From assembly GCF_902806685.2 (NCBI RefSeq), contig NC_048538.1, positions 7,936,001-8,000,000 of the forward strand: a stretch of DNA of 64,000 nucleotides, written 5' to 3'. Shown piece after piece: positions 20,273 through 31,977 of this stretch. Position 1 is the stretch's first letter, and every line of letters begins with the position of its first letter. The stretch is from Maniola hyperantus. Taxonomy: Eukaryota > Arthropoda > Insecta > Lepidoptera > Nymphalidae. A program made the position numbers and the translations under genes. Under the pieces are notes generated by a model. It made no database searches. It was not told the DNA's origin and saw only the letters and a program-made list of their open reading frames with translations.

Positions 20273-20796
20273 AATGAGACAATGCAGTCTATTCAGCTTT
20301 AAGAGGTGTGGCAGTTTGAATTTAACCTAAGTGTACCCTTAATTGGTTTTCAGGGGCATCAAAAGGAATAATCGCTTGGTGATAGAGTATTGCGAGCAAT
20401 ATGGTTAATATTGATCCACGGGCGAAGTCCCCTATCAGTGACTAGATCAGGGCAGAGACAATTCAGGAACTTTAAATTTCCAATTAGCCTCTGTTGAAAA
20501 TCAAACCCAGGAGACACCACAGTCACTGATGCCCACCATTGTGTCAGGGAGGTCGTCTAAAGATAACTATTACTTACTTATGATATTATTTTGATTCGGT
20601 TTTTCGTGATTTTCTACGCAACTTTTCAAATTATGTTTGCACTTACAAATAGTAAATCCATCAAAAAAAAATATTGGAACTCTAGTGATTTACTTATAAT
20701 TGAGGACTGATGAAGATAATCTGGAGGCAGCTAGTAAACATGTACCTAATATTACCTTTGTAACTATGTACTTACGTATTTATGCATTGTAATGTT
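20273..20796. other. Unique-looking sequence, no gene
   Basis: A small part at 20400-20520 (CACGGGCGAAGTCCCCTATC, CAATTCAGGAACTTTAAATTT) may be an undescribed repeat fragment. Nothing else is recognised. Confidence 0.35.
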
Positions 20797-21228
20797 TTTT
20801 AGGGTTCTGTACCTCAAAAGGAAAACGGAACCCTTATCACTTTGTTGTCTGTCTGTCTGTCTGTCGGTCTGTCAAGAAACCTACAGGGTACTTCCCGTTG
20901 TTGACTTAGAATCATGAAATTTGGCAGGTAGGTAGGTCTTATAGCTGACATTCGGAGAAAAATCTGAAAACCATGAATTTGTGGTTACATCACACAAAAA
21001 AAAATTAATTGTGGTATGAACCAATAATTAGTATTTTCAATTCCCGAAGTAAAATAACTATATTAAGTGGGGTATCATATGAAAGGTCTTCACTTGTACA
21101 TTCTAAAACAGATTTTTATTTATTTTTATGCATCATAGTTTTTGAATTATCGTGCAAAATATCGAAAAAATACGACTGTAGTACGGAACCCTCGTTGCGC
21201 GAGCCTGACTTGCACTTGGCCGGTTTTT
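20797..21228 (+). repeat. GGCCAAGTGCGAG-family repeat, near full length
   Basis: The left end is TTTTTTAGGGTTCTGTACCTCA...AACGGAACCCTTAT, then (GTCT)n, AACCTACAGGGTACTTCCCG, ATCATGAAATTTGGCAGG, GTGGTTACATCACAC, GTGGGGTATCATATGAAAGG and GAATTATCGTGCAAAATATCG. The right end is GTACGGAACCCTCGTTGCGCG...TGCACTTGGCCGGTTTTT. Terminal GGTTC.GTAC/GTACGGAACC words are inverted. It has no coding capacity. It serves as the reference for the truncated copies. Confidence 0.8.
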
Positions 21229-21261
21229 AAGGTATACGAATCCATACTTCTATAGTGATGT

Positions 21262-21450
21262 TATATTATAAATACGAATGCGTCTGTCTGTAGGTACCTA
21301 TGACTGTCTGTTTATATTTCACGGCCCACATGCTTAACCGATTTTGACGGCTACAGAGACAGCTTACGAAGACAAACATAGGCTAGGTACCTACTCTTAA
21401 TCCCGGAAAGCAAAAAAGTCCCGTGGGATTTCTAAAACCCTAAATTCACC
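21262..21450 (-). repeat. CGACTTCG-family repeat, 3' truncated
   Basis: It starts TATTATAAATACGAATGCGTC and reaches TAATCCCGGAAAGCAAAAAAG and CCCGTGGGATTTCTAAAACC, then stops before the CGACTTCG end. Confidence 0.65.
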
Positions 21451-21794
21451 TCTTAGCTGCGTAATTTAACTGCGTAGTGGAAATACACGTGTGAATATAA
21501 ACATACCTAGTTGTTAATTGTTTACGTGAATATGTGCGAGAAACTCTTTAATCAACAGGTTTTTTTCAATAACCGCAACAGTAGTCTGCAATAGAAAGGT
21601 CGCTGTAAGGTTAAATTCTATACCTACCCATAACGATCGTCGAGATCGTCGATGAATAAATTGGGATTTTATTCCTAACAATTGAATCTACTTCGAGGAG
21701 TACGTGGAAATGGCCAGGCGATTTCAATCGGCGATAGGTAGAGTGTCCATCATTCTGTTTCCCCAGTATTCTTCACTACGGAGTGTATAGCCTA

Positions 21795-22340
21795 AGAGCC
21801 AGCGCACGCCAGACCTTCCTTATTTTAAAAAAGCTGAAAGTTTCTCTGCGTATTGTCACCAACACTGGCAGGAACGTTTGTTTGGATGCTTGTTTGGATC
21901 ATGGTGGCTTTTGGAGATTACAGGAAATAAAGATTAAAAAATCTTACGTCAAAGTATAAAGTCTAATTTTTTAATGTTTTCTTCGGAATAGTATTAGAAA
22001 TCACGGCATGCATTGCCCGACACTTAGTGTCGTGGGAACCCCCACCAGACACCCTTAAACGTTAATAATTTATTAAACTTTAAAGGTCTGGCATGGAGTT
22101 GCCAGTTGCCAGTTGCATGACGTGATTTGTAATACTACTCCGAAGAAAACATAAAAAATTAGACTTTATACTTTGACGTAAGGTTTTGTACACCTTTTAT
22201 TACCTGTTATCTCCCAAACTCCAAAGCCACCATGATCCAAAGAAACATCCAAACAAAATGTTCTTCCCTGTGTTAGGGGCAATACTTAGAGAAACTTTCA
22301 GCTTTTATAAAATAAGGAAGGTCTGGCACGCGCTGACTCT
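21795..22340. mobile_element. Fold-back MITE with ~215-bp terminal inverted repeats
   Basis: Outer ends AGAGCCAGCGC and the complement of GCGCTGACTCT match, and similarity continues through GCCAGACCTTCCTTATTTT, AGCTGAAAGTTTCTC, GTTTGGAT, CATGGTGGCTTTTGGAG, CTTACGTCAAAGTATAAAGT and AGTATTA up to about 22013 on the left and 22121 on the right. The centre, of about 110 bp, includes another GGTCTGGCA word and a TTGCCAGTTGCCAGTTGC triplication. No transposase is present. The superfamily is not recognised and no clear target duplication is seen. Confidence 0.8.
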
Positions 22341-22984
22341 CTCTCTAATAGGGTGGCGAGGCCTGACTTGGCAATTGGCATTGATTCTTATGACATTAAA
22401 AATATTGAAATCGTGACTATGCACTATATCCACGTATGGTCTGATGTGAAAACTTTTTGAGACAGCTTACGATTCGATTTGAATGTCGCGGTCGTAGCGA
22501 ACCTGTTTTATATGGAAGCATCACTAAATAGGAAGCATTGTTAGTTGAGTTGAAACCAAAGATATTATAAAACTCCAGATAGGCAACGCTCATACAATTT
22601 TAAAGTAAAAAGTACTAAAGACTAAATACACTTGTGTATGTGACTAACTAAGTAAGTGCATACACATTGGCACAGGGTTTATTGACACCCACGAGCGTGC
22701 TTCAAAAAAGGGCAGCTCGTTACTAGGGCTGGTTGAACGTAAAGAAGTAAGTAGGTACATATCTCAATATTTCGTGTAGGTTGGTACGGAGGCTGGAATT
22801 AAGTACAAACATTTGTACGCATAAGCTTTGGTTACTTAGATCTCGCAACCAGTAAAAATATACCAGTATTAATAGTTTGGTTACTATTTTTACCGGTTCT
22901 AGATTGAGCCTTTAGCTTGAGCTTGAGCCTTTTTAGAGAGGTAGTAGTTTAGGAGTCTTATTTTTGACAGTTTCGAGTTGGCAG
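22341..22984. other. Unique-looking sequence, no gene
   Basis: It is AT-rich with no recognised repeat. A short run at 22905-22935 alternates AGCTTGAGC and GAGCCTTT words. Confidence 0.4.
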
Positions 22985-23250
22985 CCCTAGTATTAGGCCA
23001 TTACAATGGTAGATATAGTTACCGAGCGCTGCATAGGTGTCGTTGTTCACGATGCCGCGAGGGCGCGCGCGCGGTCGTCTCAAGATCAAGGTCGTGCGGC
23101 AGACGCGCGGCAAGGTCACCTGTTCCCTCCTCCCGCCCGCCCCGCACCCCTCGCCCTCGCGCGCCTATAGTGCGCGCAAATATTTGCGACCGTCTGTCCT
23201 CCGCGACCGATACGCCGAGGTCATCCTGTCAAACAGACCTTGAAGTAATA
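22985..23250. other. CpG-rich islet with CAAGGTCA
   Basis: This is one of the GC-richest non-transposon stretches of the window (GCCGCGAGGGCGCGCGCGCG, CCGCCCGCCCCGCACCCC). It holds CAAGGTCA at 23111-23118 and a related TCAAGGTCG nearby. Two overlapping frames of 68 and 112 codons cross it (23037-23243 and 22978-23316), but their Arg/Pro/Ser-rich products have no family resemblance and are most likely composition artefacts. Confidence 0.35.
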
Positions 23251-23340
23251 TCGTCCGATCTCCAGAATAAGAGAAGACTTTTATCGGTCATTTCAACAAT
23301 ACGTGCTTATTTCTAATGTTTCTCTATCGTATATTGGTTA

Positions 23341-23534
23341 CTAGATGATGCTCGCGACTTCATCTGCGTGAATTTAGGTTTTTTTCATAAATTCCTGGGA
23401 GACAATTAAACATTTTTTCGTCTCCGGGGTGCAATAGTTATCTTTGTACCCCTCAAAATCAATTGTGAACTGATGGGCCGCTAAAAAGTAAGAGACAGAC
23501 AGACATACCTTCGAATTTATAATATTAGTATAGA
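23341..23534 (+). repeat. CGACTTCG-family repeat, diverged
   Basis: It starts CTAGATGATGCTCGCGACTTC and ends CCTTCGAATTTATAATATTAGTATAGAT. Confidence 0.7.
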
Positions 23535-23729
23535 TTTCTGTTTGATTTGTGGATGATCTAACGCCGTGACCATTATATCAAGCGATGCGGCACTGTAGCC
23601 TGCCTGGTTTACTTTCTTACTTACCTATTATGTAGGTAGCTACATGCTACAAGTAGGTTGTGTAAGTAGTCATGAATAATTGCCGACTAAAATCGTAGTG
23701 ATCATTACAGAATTAGGTGCATACTTACC

Positions 23730-24115
23730 TAGATACAGGCAATGGAGCGCAGAATGGTGGGAGAGATGAGAAAAGACAGAATCAGAAACGAGGACATTAG
23801 AGAAAGAACCAGGGTCACATATATACTAACCAGGATGGATCAGCTGAATTGGGGGTGGACAGGTCATATGCTCAGAGACACCCACGAAAAGTGGAGAACC
23901 CTAGTGACCCAGTGGTACCCACGAGACGGGAAAAGAACCAGAGGTCGGCAGCAAAGACGTTGGGAGGACGAGCTGAAACTAACAGCTGGTCCATTCTGGA
24001 GAAGGGTGGCACAGGACCGGAAGCACTGGCGTCTGGCGAGAGTTGGAGGATGTCTTTGCCGCGAGCCACTCAGAGTTAAGAGACTTTTAGTGATGCAAAC
24101 AACTGTAATATAACT
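23730..24115 (+). pseudogene. RTE-like retrotransposon C-terminal fragment
   Basis: A 123-codon frame from 23742 (MERRMVGEMRKDRIRNED) matches the C-terminal tail of RTE-type reverse transcriptases: the MER-M-G—DRIRNE block, then LNWGWTGHMLRDTHEKWRTL, YPRDGKRTRGRQQRRWEDEL and AQDRKHWR. The frame is open and little decayed over this length, but everything upstream (endonuclease and RT catalytic core) is absent, so it is a 5'-truncated insertion. An ATG-to-stop frame here does not mean a host gene. Confidence 0.75.
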
Positions 24116-24916
24116 TTTATTTTGTAGCGAATAAGTAATAATTTAATATGCAGTTAGTATAACAAATACTTATTACAAATTGCAACGTTGTTGCAACGTA
24201 TAAGTAACTATTTTAGCGTTTAAACTACCGTGAGTGATTTCCATTCTAAATAATATCTGTCTCGGCTGTACCCTGTGTATAAGTAACCAAGTGTTTGTAA
24301 TAAACTTAGCTTAGGTACCCAGCTCTATCTACCTACTCTTCCATCTCTTTGCCTATGCAGCGTGTTTGACAGCGGTAATTGAGGTGTAGGCTTTCCTTTG
24401 TACTTGTACCATCGAAAATTCGTCATGCTGAGAATGACAAGATCCGCGATCGATATTGAAACGAATTCGAAATCGAAACTGAAAGTACAGAAAACACATT
24501 TTATAATAAGTAATAGACAAAAAACAGAAACAACTGTAGATACGCTTGTTAGTTTATATTTTTGTCTTTTATGGTCTACCTTAAAGTTTCCGATGATGAT
24601 TAACAAATCATTCATATCGGAAATAAAATAAAATATAAGATACTACAAAAATTTGTATTTTACAATATTATAATAAATTAATATTTATAAATTTTGATCG
24701 TACTTAAGACATTAATGGAGTGTTAATGAATGAAGTGCTAGAAGTACATTTTAGGATGTCAACAATGGTTTTCGTGTTTTGCATCTTAATGCAAATCGTC
24801 GATGTTGCCAATTTAATGTAGATAAAAGATGTACCTAAGTCCATATTATGGACCTGATTCACCATGTCATAAAAGGCATACCGGCTCAGCTTACTAACTT
24901 AGTTGATTTATTTTTA
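24116..24916. other. AT-rich sequence, nothing recognised
   Basis: The stretch holds short random frames only. Confidence 0.4.
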
Positions 24917-25540
24917 ACCGACTTCCAAAAAGGAGGTGGTTCTCAATTCGGACAGTTTTTTTTCGACTTTTTTTTAATGTATGTACATTGAATTTTCCTG
25001 GTTTCTGAATATATTTTTTTAATCAGAAGAGGATGTTAAGGTGGTGGTCCCATTTAAATTTCTGGATCCAATTCGTCAATCCTGATGCTGCAGGGTTTCT
25101 GCCCGCTTAAGTTATCAAGATTCAGAAAGTGTTCATAATGAATGAATGTTGTAGGTACCAAGCAACGACTTTATGCTTGAATTCCAAGTCCCAACTCCTC
25201 AACCCTGATGAGGTAGGGTACAGCACTCCTAAACTATAGTGATTCAGGAACTGCGGATGATGCAATATTATTTTTGGTGCCAATCATAGACTACACCATT
25301 GAACTTCGGATCCCAACTCCTCATTGCTGATGCTGCAAGGCACTGAACTTCTAAGCCGTGGGGATTCGGGAATTTCTGATAACGAATTGATATTTTATGT
25401 ATCGAGCAATGACTACTTACACTAAAAAGCTTAAAATAAAAAATAAAAAATAAAAAAACCGAAAGTAAGTTGAAAGAAAAAATTAAAGAAACAAAAGTTA
25501 TTTTTTACTTTGTAGTGGTCTGGAATGTCGGTTTTTTTTA
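24917..25540 (-). repeat. AACCGACTTCC-family element with internal units, reverse copy
   Basis: The left edge is AACCGACTTCCAAAAAGGAG. Diverged internal units carry CCAACTCCTCAACCCTGATG and CCCAACTCCTCATTGCTGATGC at about 25190 and 25315, with a first unit at about 25075. The right edge includes AAGTTATTTTTTACTTTGTAGTGGTCTGGAA, which matches the arms of the hairpin at 3544-3714. So the CACTACAAAGTAAAAAATAA segment belongs to the family. Confidence 0.75.
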
Positions 25541-26346
25541 ATAATTTATTTTTTATTTTTAAGACAGTCAAGTCCGAGTAGTACTCACGCTCTGAGAGGG
25601 TTCCATACCAGTACATGTTTTACAGGTTTATTACGCATCTGTATAAAATCTGCTCTTTATAAAGCAACATAGAAAGAACTTAGAAAGTCACTATTGTTCC
25701 ATATTGTAATGTACCATGTGGTGGGAATGTACGAGTACCAATAGGGAGTATAGGCTCTAGACGGGGCTAAGAGTAGCCTCCCACTTTTAGCTTCCTAACC
25801 GCTCAATAATAATCATACCAGAGACCTGAAAAGTCAGAACCTTCATAGATGGCATTAAAGTGACCTGGATGGATATTTAAACATTCTATCAGGAAGTCGG
25901 TAATCCTACCTTGAAGTGTTATTTACCGATGACATTTCAATTTTCAGTACATGCTTTTGCCCTTGCGACTTAACTTATACCTAGAACACTTGTAAATTAC
26001 AATTTATAAACTGTTTATACAACTGTTCACTTGGTAAGGACACCGTCCATTATTCACAAGGATTTTGAATAAAAAAAAAACAATTGGTGTCCATAGTAAA
26101 GGTCATAATATGAGAATAGTGAAGGCATTATGTTATTTCGCCTTGATCTAAGTCAAAGGTAGATCGAACGTTAGGAGTTAGGACCTAATTATTAGTCACG
26201 TTAATAAAAATATAGTGATGTATTAGAGCCAGAATCAATAGGAATGTCGTGCTTAATTCTTTGTGTGGTGTGTAATGTTCTTGATATCCAAATCCTAATA
26301 CTAAACTCCTAATATCCTCCTCCTCCTCCTAATACTCCTAATACTT
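25541..26346. other. Unique-looking sequence with a small repeat fragment
   Basis: 25563-25625 contains AGTCAAGTCCGAGTAGTACTC and AGGGTTCCATACCAGTAC, a scrap of the GGCCAAGTGCGAG family. The rest is AT-rich. A (TCC)n run lies at 26317-26330. Confidence 0.4.
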
Positions 26347-26580
26347 AACTAGCTGATACCCGCGACTTTGTAAGCGTGGATTTAGGTTTTAAAAATCCCG
26401 TGGGAACTCTTTGATTTCCCGTGATAAAAAGTAGCCTATGTCACTCTCCAAGTCTTTAACTACACCCATGCAAAAAATTACGTCGATCCGTTGCTCCGTT
26501 GCGACGTGATTGAAGGACAAACCAACAAAGCAATAAAACAACAAACCAACAAATAAACACACAATCCGCGTGCATCATCC
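26347..26580 (+). repeat. CGACTTCG-family repeat
   Basis: It starts TAACTAGCTGATACCCGCGACT and runs through CCCGTGGGAACTCTTTGAT and AAAGTAGCCTATGTCACTC. The distal part has GGACAAACCAACAAAGCAAT in place of the CAGA tract. Confidence 0.7.
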
Positions 26581-27550
26581 ATTTAATTAATAATTATTAA
26601 TCTCTCAATTCAAAGTTTTGATTAAAATCGTAGACACGAGATGTCCTTATTAATATTTTGTACTAAGTAATCCGTTCAGTTTAGGTAATATTTTCCTGGT
26701 ACTTATTACCATATTTAAGTATTTTGTTCTATTAAAAGCGGTTTCCCTACTTTGTTTCAGACTAACGAGACAAAGAGGGTACAAAGTAGGTATTTAGGTA
26801 CCCATTTATCTCCAAGTTTTTATTACAATATAAAAACTAAATGTAACCTTAAAATAAAGTGACTGTTAGATATCTAATAATATTACTTCACTATCGTTTA
26901 CATTTTAACATTTCCTATTATCGAATTTGTTAAACACACTCTATCGACATCATATGAATGGCATTTCCGCCTTTGAACTAAAAGTCGCGTGGGATCAAGA
27001 GCAGTATATTCGTATTAAACTTTTATTTGCTTATAGTCTGGCCTCTGCCTTTGTCTCGACTTATTTCAAGTCTTCACGAACTCCCGCTATGTGCCTCCGT
27101 GAAGACTCGGGTCTCGGACACGAGGCATCGGGGCCAAGGTTTCTATGAATTATGGAATGTATGGTATTATTCAGGCTTGATGTGTGTCAGTGTTTTGATT
27201 TCGCGGCCGAGTCGATCATTATAACAGCTGAAGGTCCAATCCGACTGAACAACTCCCGCAAGGTACTTCCGGATATTGTTTTACATTGTGAAACTTTACT
27301 GTCATAAGTCGGGACTGTTCCGCATCTAAGGAATAACGACCAAAATTAATAGTAATTAATCAACCTATCCAAGACCTATCCACAGATAACAGATAGGATT
27401 GCTTATTTTGGCCGTAAGGCTGAAGTAGGTACACGGTGGGGATTATAATATCAGAAAATAGTAAATTTTGTAAAAACAGACATTAAAATAAATTATATTT
27501 TATGAGAAACTTTCAACAGCTTAGATTTTCAGACACCACTCAAAAACAAA
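26581..27550. other. Unique-looking sequence, no gene
   Basis: No recognised family. Frames near 27000-27150 are short and lack family resemblance. Confidence 0.4.
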
Positions 27551-27870
27551 GACGGTCATTCGTTTGCAGTGTGTTCACAGTCCATACATTTTGTTCGAAA
27601 GTCGGGCAAACGAGGCGCACAGTCGCGGCGTTCGGTTTAAAATGAGGTCAGTGGAACACGATGCATTACACTTGACCTCTTTCCGAGTCCTTACCTCCGC
27701 CAGACCTTCACACTTTTTACAACGCTTTTACGAGCTAGGTCGAGCCAATTAAGTTTGGTCGAACGGTCGTAGTAACAATGACGCTTCGGCTCTACGCGGC
27801 AGATGCTTTGCGCTCGGCCGACGCGTACGCAGACCAGCCGCCTTGCCGCACTCTTGACACACATTCGGTT
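27551..27870. other. GC-enriched islet
   Basis: It is moderately CpG-rich (AGTCGGGCAAACGAGGCGCA, GCGGCAGATGCTTTGCGCTC) with two AGGTCA-type words (ATGAGGTCAGTGG near 27643 and TTGACCTC near 27670). Confidence 0.25.
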
Positions 27871-28371
27871 TACCATTTCAATGTCTCTTTAGTTTTCAAG
27901 ATTAAATACATACTAAGTATATCTACCAGTCAATGTCTTCGCATACACTTGTGCTAATGAATAAAAATTAAACATAACCTACATAACATACCTACTCGTT
28001 ACTCGTAAATATTGCTTAGTAATCGTGATGAGCTAAGTAGCTTACTTGTGAATCTGAATTTATTTATTTACTTTGTACAATTACCAAAAACTTAAAAACT
28101 AAAACTGAAAAGGAAATCACTTTTATGAAATTAGAATTAACCAGATCTATAGAAAAACGCGCACTAAATAATATTATGACGATGCAACTGCCTTGAGACA
28201 AATTTTCTGATGACATATTTTTATTTTCATACGAAACATTCCCTCGGTTGTGGTTTCCTTTTCAGTGATAGAATCTCTGTTTATTCTGGTAGAAGCATTT
28301 TTATTGTTGTTTGCTTCCAGACTGTAATAAAAAATGCATTAAAATATAGTAGGTAGGTAGCTAAGAGCTGT

Positions 28372-28440
28372 GTGTTTCTTGGAGCAAGGTTCGGGGAGTG
28401 GATGGGGGATCCACTCCCCGAACCTTGCTCCAAGAAACAC
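28372..28440. repeat. Perfect 31-bp fold-back with a 7-base loop
   Basis: Arm 28372-28402 is exactly complementary to arm 28410-28440; the loop is TGGGGGA. The right arm encodes mariner residues SPNLAPRN, so the left arm is an inverted duplication of transposase-coding DNA made at the truncated edge of the mariner remnant. Confidence 0.92.
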
Positions 28441-28630
28441 TTTTTCGGAATTTAGACAATTACTTGCAAGGAAAAAATTTCAATTCCGACGAGGCAGTCC
28501 AAAGATTCTATTCTATTATTGCCTTCAAAGATTTTATTGATTCTCGCTCCCACAATTTTTTCAGCAATAGATCAATAAATTACCTATAAAATGGCGAAAG
28601 TGTATAGATAATTAGATAATTATGGTACAT
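28411..28630 (+). pseudogene. Mariner/Tc1-type transposase C-terminal remnant
   Basis: Reading from 28415, codons give SPNLAPRN, the SPDLAPxD block of mariner transposases that contains the third catalytic Asp (here replaced by Asn). A shift of frame leads to LFRNLDNYLQGKNFNSDEAV (from about 28440), and after another shift near 28585 to LPIKWRKCIDN followed by a stop. These are the successive C-terminal blocks of the family. At least two frameshifts and the loss of the N-terminal two thirds make it a dead fossil. Its upstream edge is the 31-bp fold-back. Confidence 0.75.
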
Positions 28631-28655
28631 ACTCGTACTTTGATTGAATAAATCC

Positions 28656-28800
28656 ATACTAATATTATAAATGCGAAAGTGTGGCTGTCTGTCTGTCCGT
28701 CTGTCTGTCTATCTGCTAGCTTTTGCCCAATGGCCCATCCGTTTAACCCACTTCAATGAAGTTAGGTACAGAGATAGAGTCGCGGATATCATCTAGTAGT
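28656..28800 (-). repeat. CGACTTCG-family repeat, short copy
   Basis: It starts CATACTAATATTATAAATGCG, has a (GTCT)n tract, and ends GAGTCGCGGATATCATCTAGTA. Confidence 0.7.
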
Positions 28801-30476
28801 TAATAATTTCGTAATGAAAAGGTTTTACTTTTTTCCATATGAAACGATAATTTCATAGGCAGAAGCACCTCATATAACTACAAAAAAATATGTGATATAA
28901 ATATAGGTAGTTAGATAGTTATTAAAGTTTCTACACTTTAAACATTAAAAAAAAATTCTTACAGCAAAAATCCTGTTGGATTGAAAATGCCGCTGGATTG
29001 CAGTCCCTATTCAAATTTCAAACCACTGTGGCTATATTGTGTGTGAGTGTGTGTCTTCATAAACAGATATGGACGTATCTAAAGACATTGAATAACCCCC
29101 TACCCCCGTGACATTCAAATCATGGCGACTAATGAAAAACTCAGCACATAAACGTATATTGATGGATATATAATATTAATACACACACTAACACATCAGT
29201 TCCTAGTAAACAAGGTCAGCCCAACCTTGGTGGTAAAGTGTATTTTTATTTTTTTATTTTTTTATAAGTAAAAATATCACAACGGCAAACAAGGAAGTCA
29301 TCGGGTATTTTGCAAAGCGATTTAATTGAACTTTATGTAGATGTGTTGTTTTAATGCCGTTTTATAATGTTCAGGGTCACTACAATCTAGCTACGTGATT
29401 CAGGCAGGAACTGATTGAGGATCGTAAGCTCCTGTCCAATGACGCTTGGAGTTATTATGATTCAGTGGTTAGGAGCAGATGTTTGCCATTGTGCTGTGCT
29501 GATATGGTAACATAATATGGGATGTGAGTAATGTTTGTATAAGATAGCGTGTATATCGTTCAGTTCCACAGAAAACCGCCTACTTATAGGTCTAGGTACT
29601 TGTCCGAAAATATTGTATCAGCAAATTTGAGTAGCGCTCGTATATTTTTTAACAAAGTTATCAGATTCAACAATGTTATCTTTTATTTATTTCTATGAAT
29701 AATAGAAAATAATATCAGGCAAAAATATGAGGTCGGCTCCGTAGAAGGGTTCCGTAGCAGTTGCTACCAAATTTATATTTTACGAAATTAAAAACTTAAG
29801 AACATCGGGTCACCAGCAATACTTACTGTGTGGCCACCACTTGGTTCTTGGTATTTGGATTCTGAAGTGATCTCGGATATCTGAAGTGATCCAGCGGAGA
29901 GTTACACCAGCAGTCTCATGTGCAATGTAGGTATACACAATATTTAAATGCGCAAAAGAACTCCCAAGACGGAAGAAGAAGGACATCATTATTTTGTTAA
30001 ATTTTAATTTTTGTATAGTAAAAGTAAAAGGTAGTAGGTAATGAAGTTTTTAAAGCTATAGACAAAGGAATAACATCAAAAGATAGCCTTTGAGCACTTG
30101 TTATTTTTTCGTGGATCATCAATCATCATAATCTAAATGGCGTGTGCGAGTAGAGACCTCAAAGGTAAGAAGTTAGAACCTTCGCCTACGTACGTCTAAA
30201 ATATAGAGCTCGTTTTATGAAATAAATACAAATGGCATTTATAACAAGGAACTGGATGACCATATTCCTAGAATATAACATTGTTTGTTTAATACTCGTA
30301 CACAATAATGTCTTTGTGCTGTGCAAATGTGCTGTTTATGACAATTTATCGTTAACCGTTACCAGTTCTGAGGAATTATAACACAAGTCGCAACCACAAA
30401 TCTAAATGAAAAATATTTATTTAAAAAATAGTTTTCCGATGAGAGAAGTCAAACAAAATCCATACTTATTTAAGCA
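28801..30476. other. Long unique-looking stretch, no gene
   Basis: About 1.7 kb without a recognised repeat or credible frame. A fragment GTCGGCTCCGTAGAAGGGTTCCG at 29733 may belong to the GGCCAAGTGCGAG family. Confidence 0.4.
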
Positions 30477-30690
30477 CTAGCTGACCCGGCGAACTTCGTA
30501 CCGCCTAACAGTCGATTCTTTAATTTTTTTTTAAAGTACAATACAATTTTTAAAAATTTTCTCTCCGTAAGAATCATCCTCGTACTTCAAGAAATATGAT
30601 AAAAAAAGAATTAGCGAAATCGGTTCAGCTGTTCTCGAGATTTGCGATCAGCAACGATTCATTTTTATATATAGAGAAAAGCGTGGTTAA
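30477..30690 (+). repeat. CCCGGCGAACTTCGTACCGCC-family repeat
   Basis: It starts CTAGCTGACCCGGCGAACTTC, has CTCTCCGTAAGAATCATCCTCGTACTTC and GTTCTCGAGATTTGCGATCA, and ends TTCATTTTTATATATAGAG. The reverse copy at 38397-38790 shows what an uninterrupted target looked like. Confidence 0.75.
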
Positions 30691-31617
30691 TTCTGTTGTA
30701 AACTAAACTAAACTTGAATAACAGGTCTAATTTTAATTATCATTACCTATAAGGCCCAAAACAGTAATTTTTGTCTGTTCGTCTGTCTGTCTATTCTAAA
30801 AATTGAAGCTGAAATTTGGCGGCTAGTAACTAACTTATATAGCTAATCTCCGAATTAATATTTTGGATATTTTTAAATCCCGAAAAAAATAGCGTTCCTT
30901 CTGAATAAGGGATGAATTTTTTTGTCGATGTTAGTACACTAATACTCCATCAAATCAATTGATTTTTAGTTTTTTTAATTATTTATGTTAGTAGTATGTA
31001 GTTTGGACTGTCAGGTATGTCCCACATTTTAATAAGGAAATTATGAATAGTTTCAGAGATCGATAACAGAACTCTCCAACGGATAACAGTCCCGCTCGGA
31101 ACAGTCCACCACCGCTCCAGTGTGATAGCTTAGAAAATTACACAATGCATAAGATATCTTCATTTTTTCCATTTCAGCACAGCTATTAGTACCTAAGAGG
31201 GTCGATTTTGGTGCCTAAACTTAGTGCAATTCAATACGGGTTCAATTAAATATTATCATCATTAGTAAATGTATTTAATGACTCATTCATGTGAAGCCGG
31301 GCTGTTCACTAGTCTAGTAATATCTAAATCTAGCGAGAAGATCAGCCGAGGTTCCCAGAAAAAAGGCCATTCCACAAAATATTACACAATTTGCTTCCAA
31401 GGCTGACAAACTAAAACCCAAGGACTAATCGAGATACATGCTTCAGTAGGCCAAGGTTAAAACTGAGCCTCCAAGACGTATCAGTCTCGACTCTCGACAC
31501 ATAAGTACAATCACTAACATTGATTGTCTAAATTATTTGCTATGTAATATAATACCATTTCAAAATATTAGTTTCAAGCATGTTTCAAGGTGGCATTGAT
31601 TTGTGTGGGAACCAAGA
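30691..31617. other. Unique-looking sequence, small repeat scraps
   Basis: TGTTGTAAACTAAACTAAACTTG near 30700 resembles the inverted ends of the MITE at 33849-34005. A TCTGTCTGTCTATTC tract at 30780 hints at a decayed GGCCAAGTGCGAG-family copy. No gene is seen. Confidence 0.4.
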
Positions 31618-31830
31618 AGTGATAGTCAAAGTCAAAGTCAAATGATTTATTCAAAATAGGTAATAAATTACTCTTTTTGATAGTCAGATGTTGGATTTGT
31701 AAGATATAGTGGTGATAATTATTATGCAAACTTAAAACTAAAGCTACGAGGGTTCCAAACGCGCCCAGGTCTGAGAAGAACTCACTACAAACTCAGCTAC
31801 TCTCATGTTGCTCTGTAGCTCATGTCTCAT
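31618..31830 (+). repeat. Interspersed repeat beginning GTCAAAGTCAAAGTCAAATG
   Basis: It reads AGTCAAAGTCAAAGTCAAATG, ATTTATTCAAAATAGGTAAT, AATTACTCTTTTTGATAGTC, then ACGAGGGTTCCAAACGCGCC and GTCTGAGAAGAACTCAC. From memory this is a common lepidopteran retroposon end. It is the only copy in the window. Confidence 0.55.
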
Positions 31831-31977
31831 GTTGTGTTGAATCTTAAGTAGACACCAATAATGCTAGCCAGTAGCCACACGACTAATATTATTATTAACA
31901 TGACTTCGAATAGGTACCTAGTACCTACACATTGTAAGATGCGGTAAATAGTACCTACCTAAGTACCCTAAATCTTG

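Noticed and set aside
22978..23316. Overlapping 112- and 68-codon frames as a small basic protein gene
   Set aside because: They lie in a CpG-rich islet, are Arg/Pro/Ser-rich, and resemble no family. GC-rich DNA lacks stop codons by composition.
28372..28440. A microRNA precursor
   Set aside because: The stem is perfectly complementary and one arm is transposase-coding DNA, which fits an inverted duplication better than a miRNA. Small-RNA data could change this.
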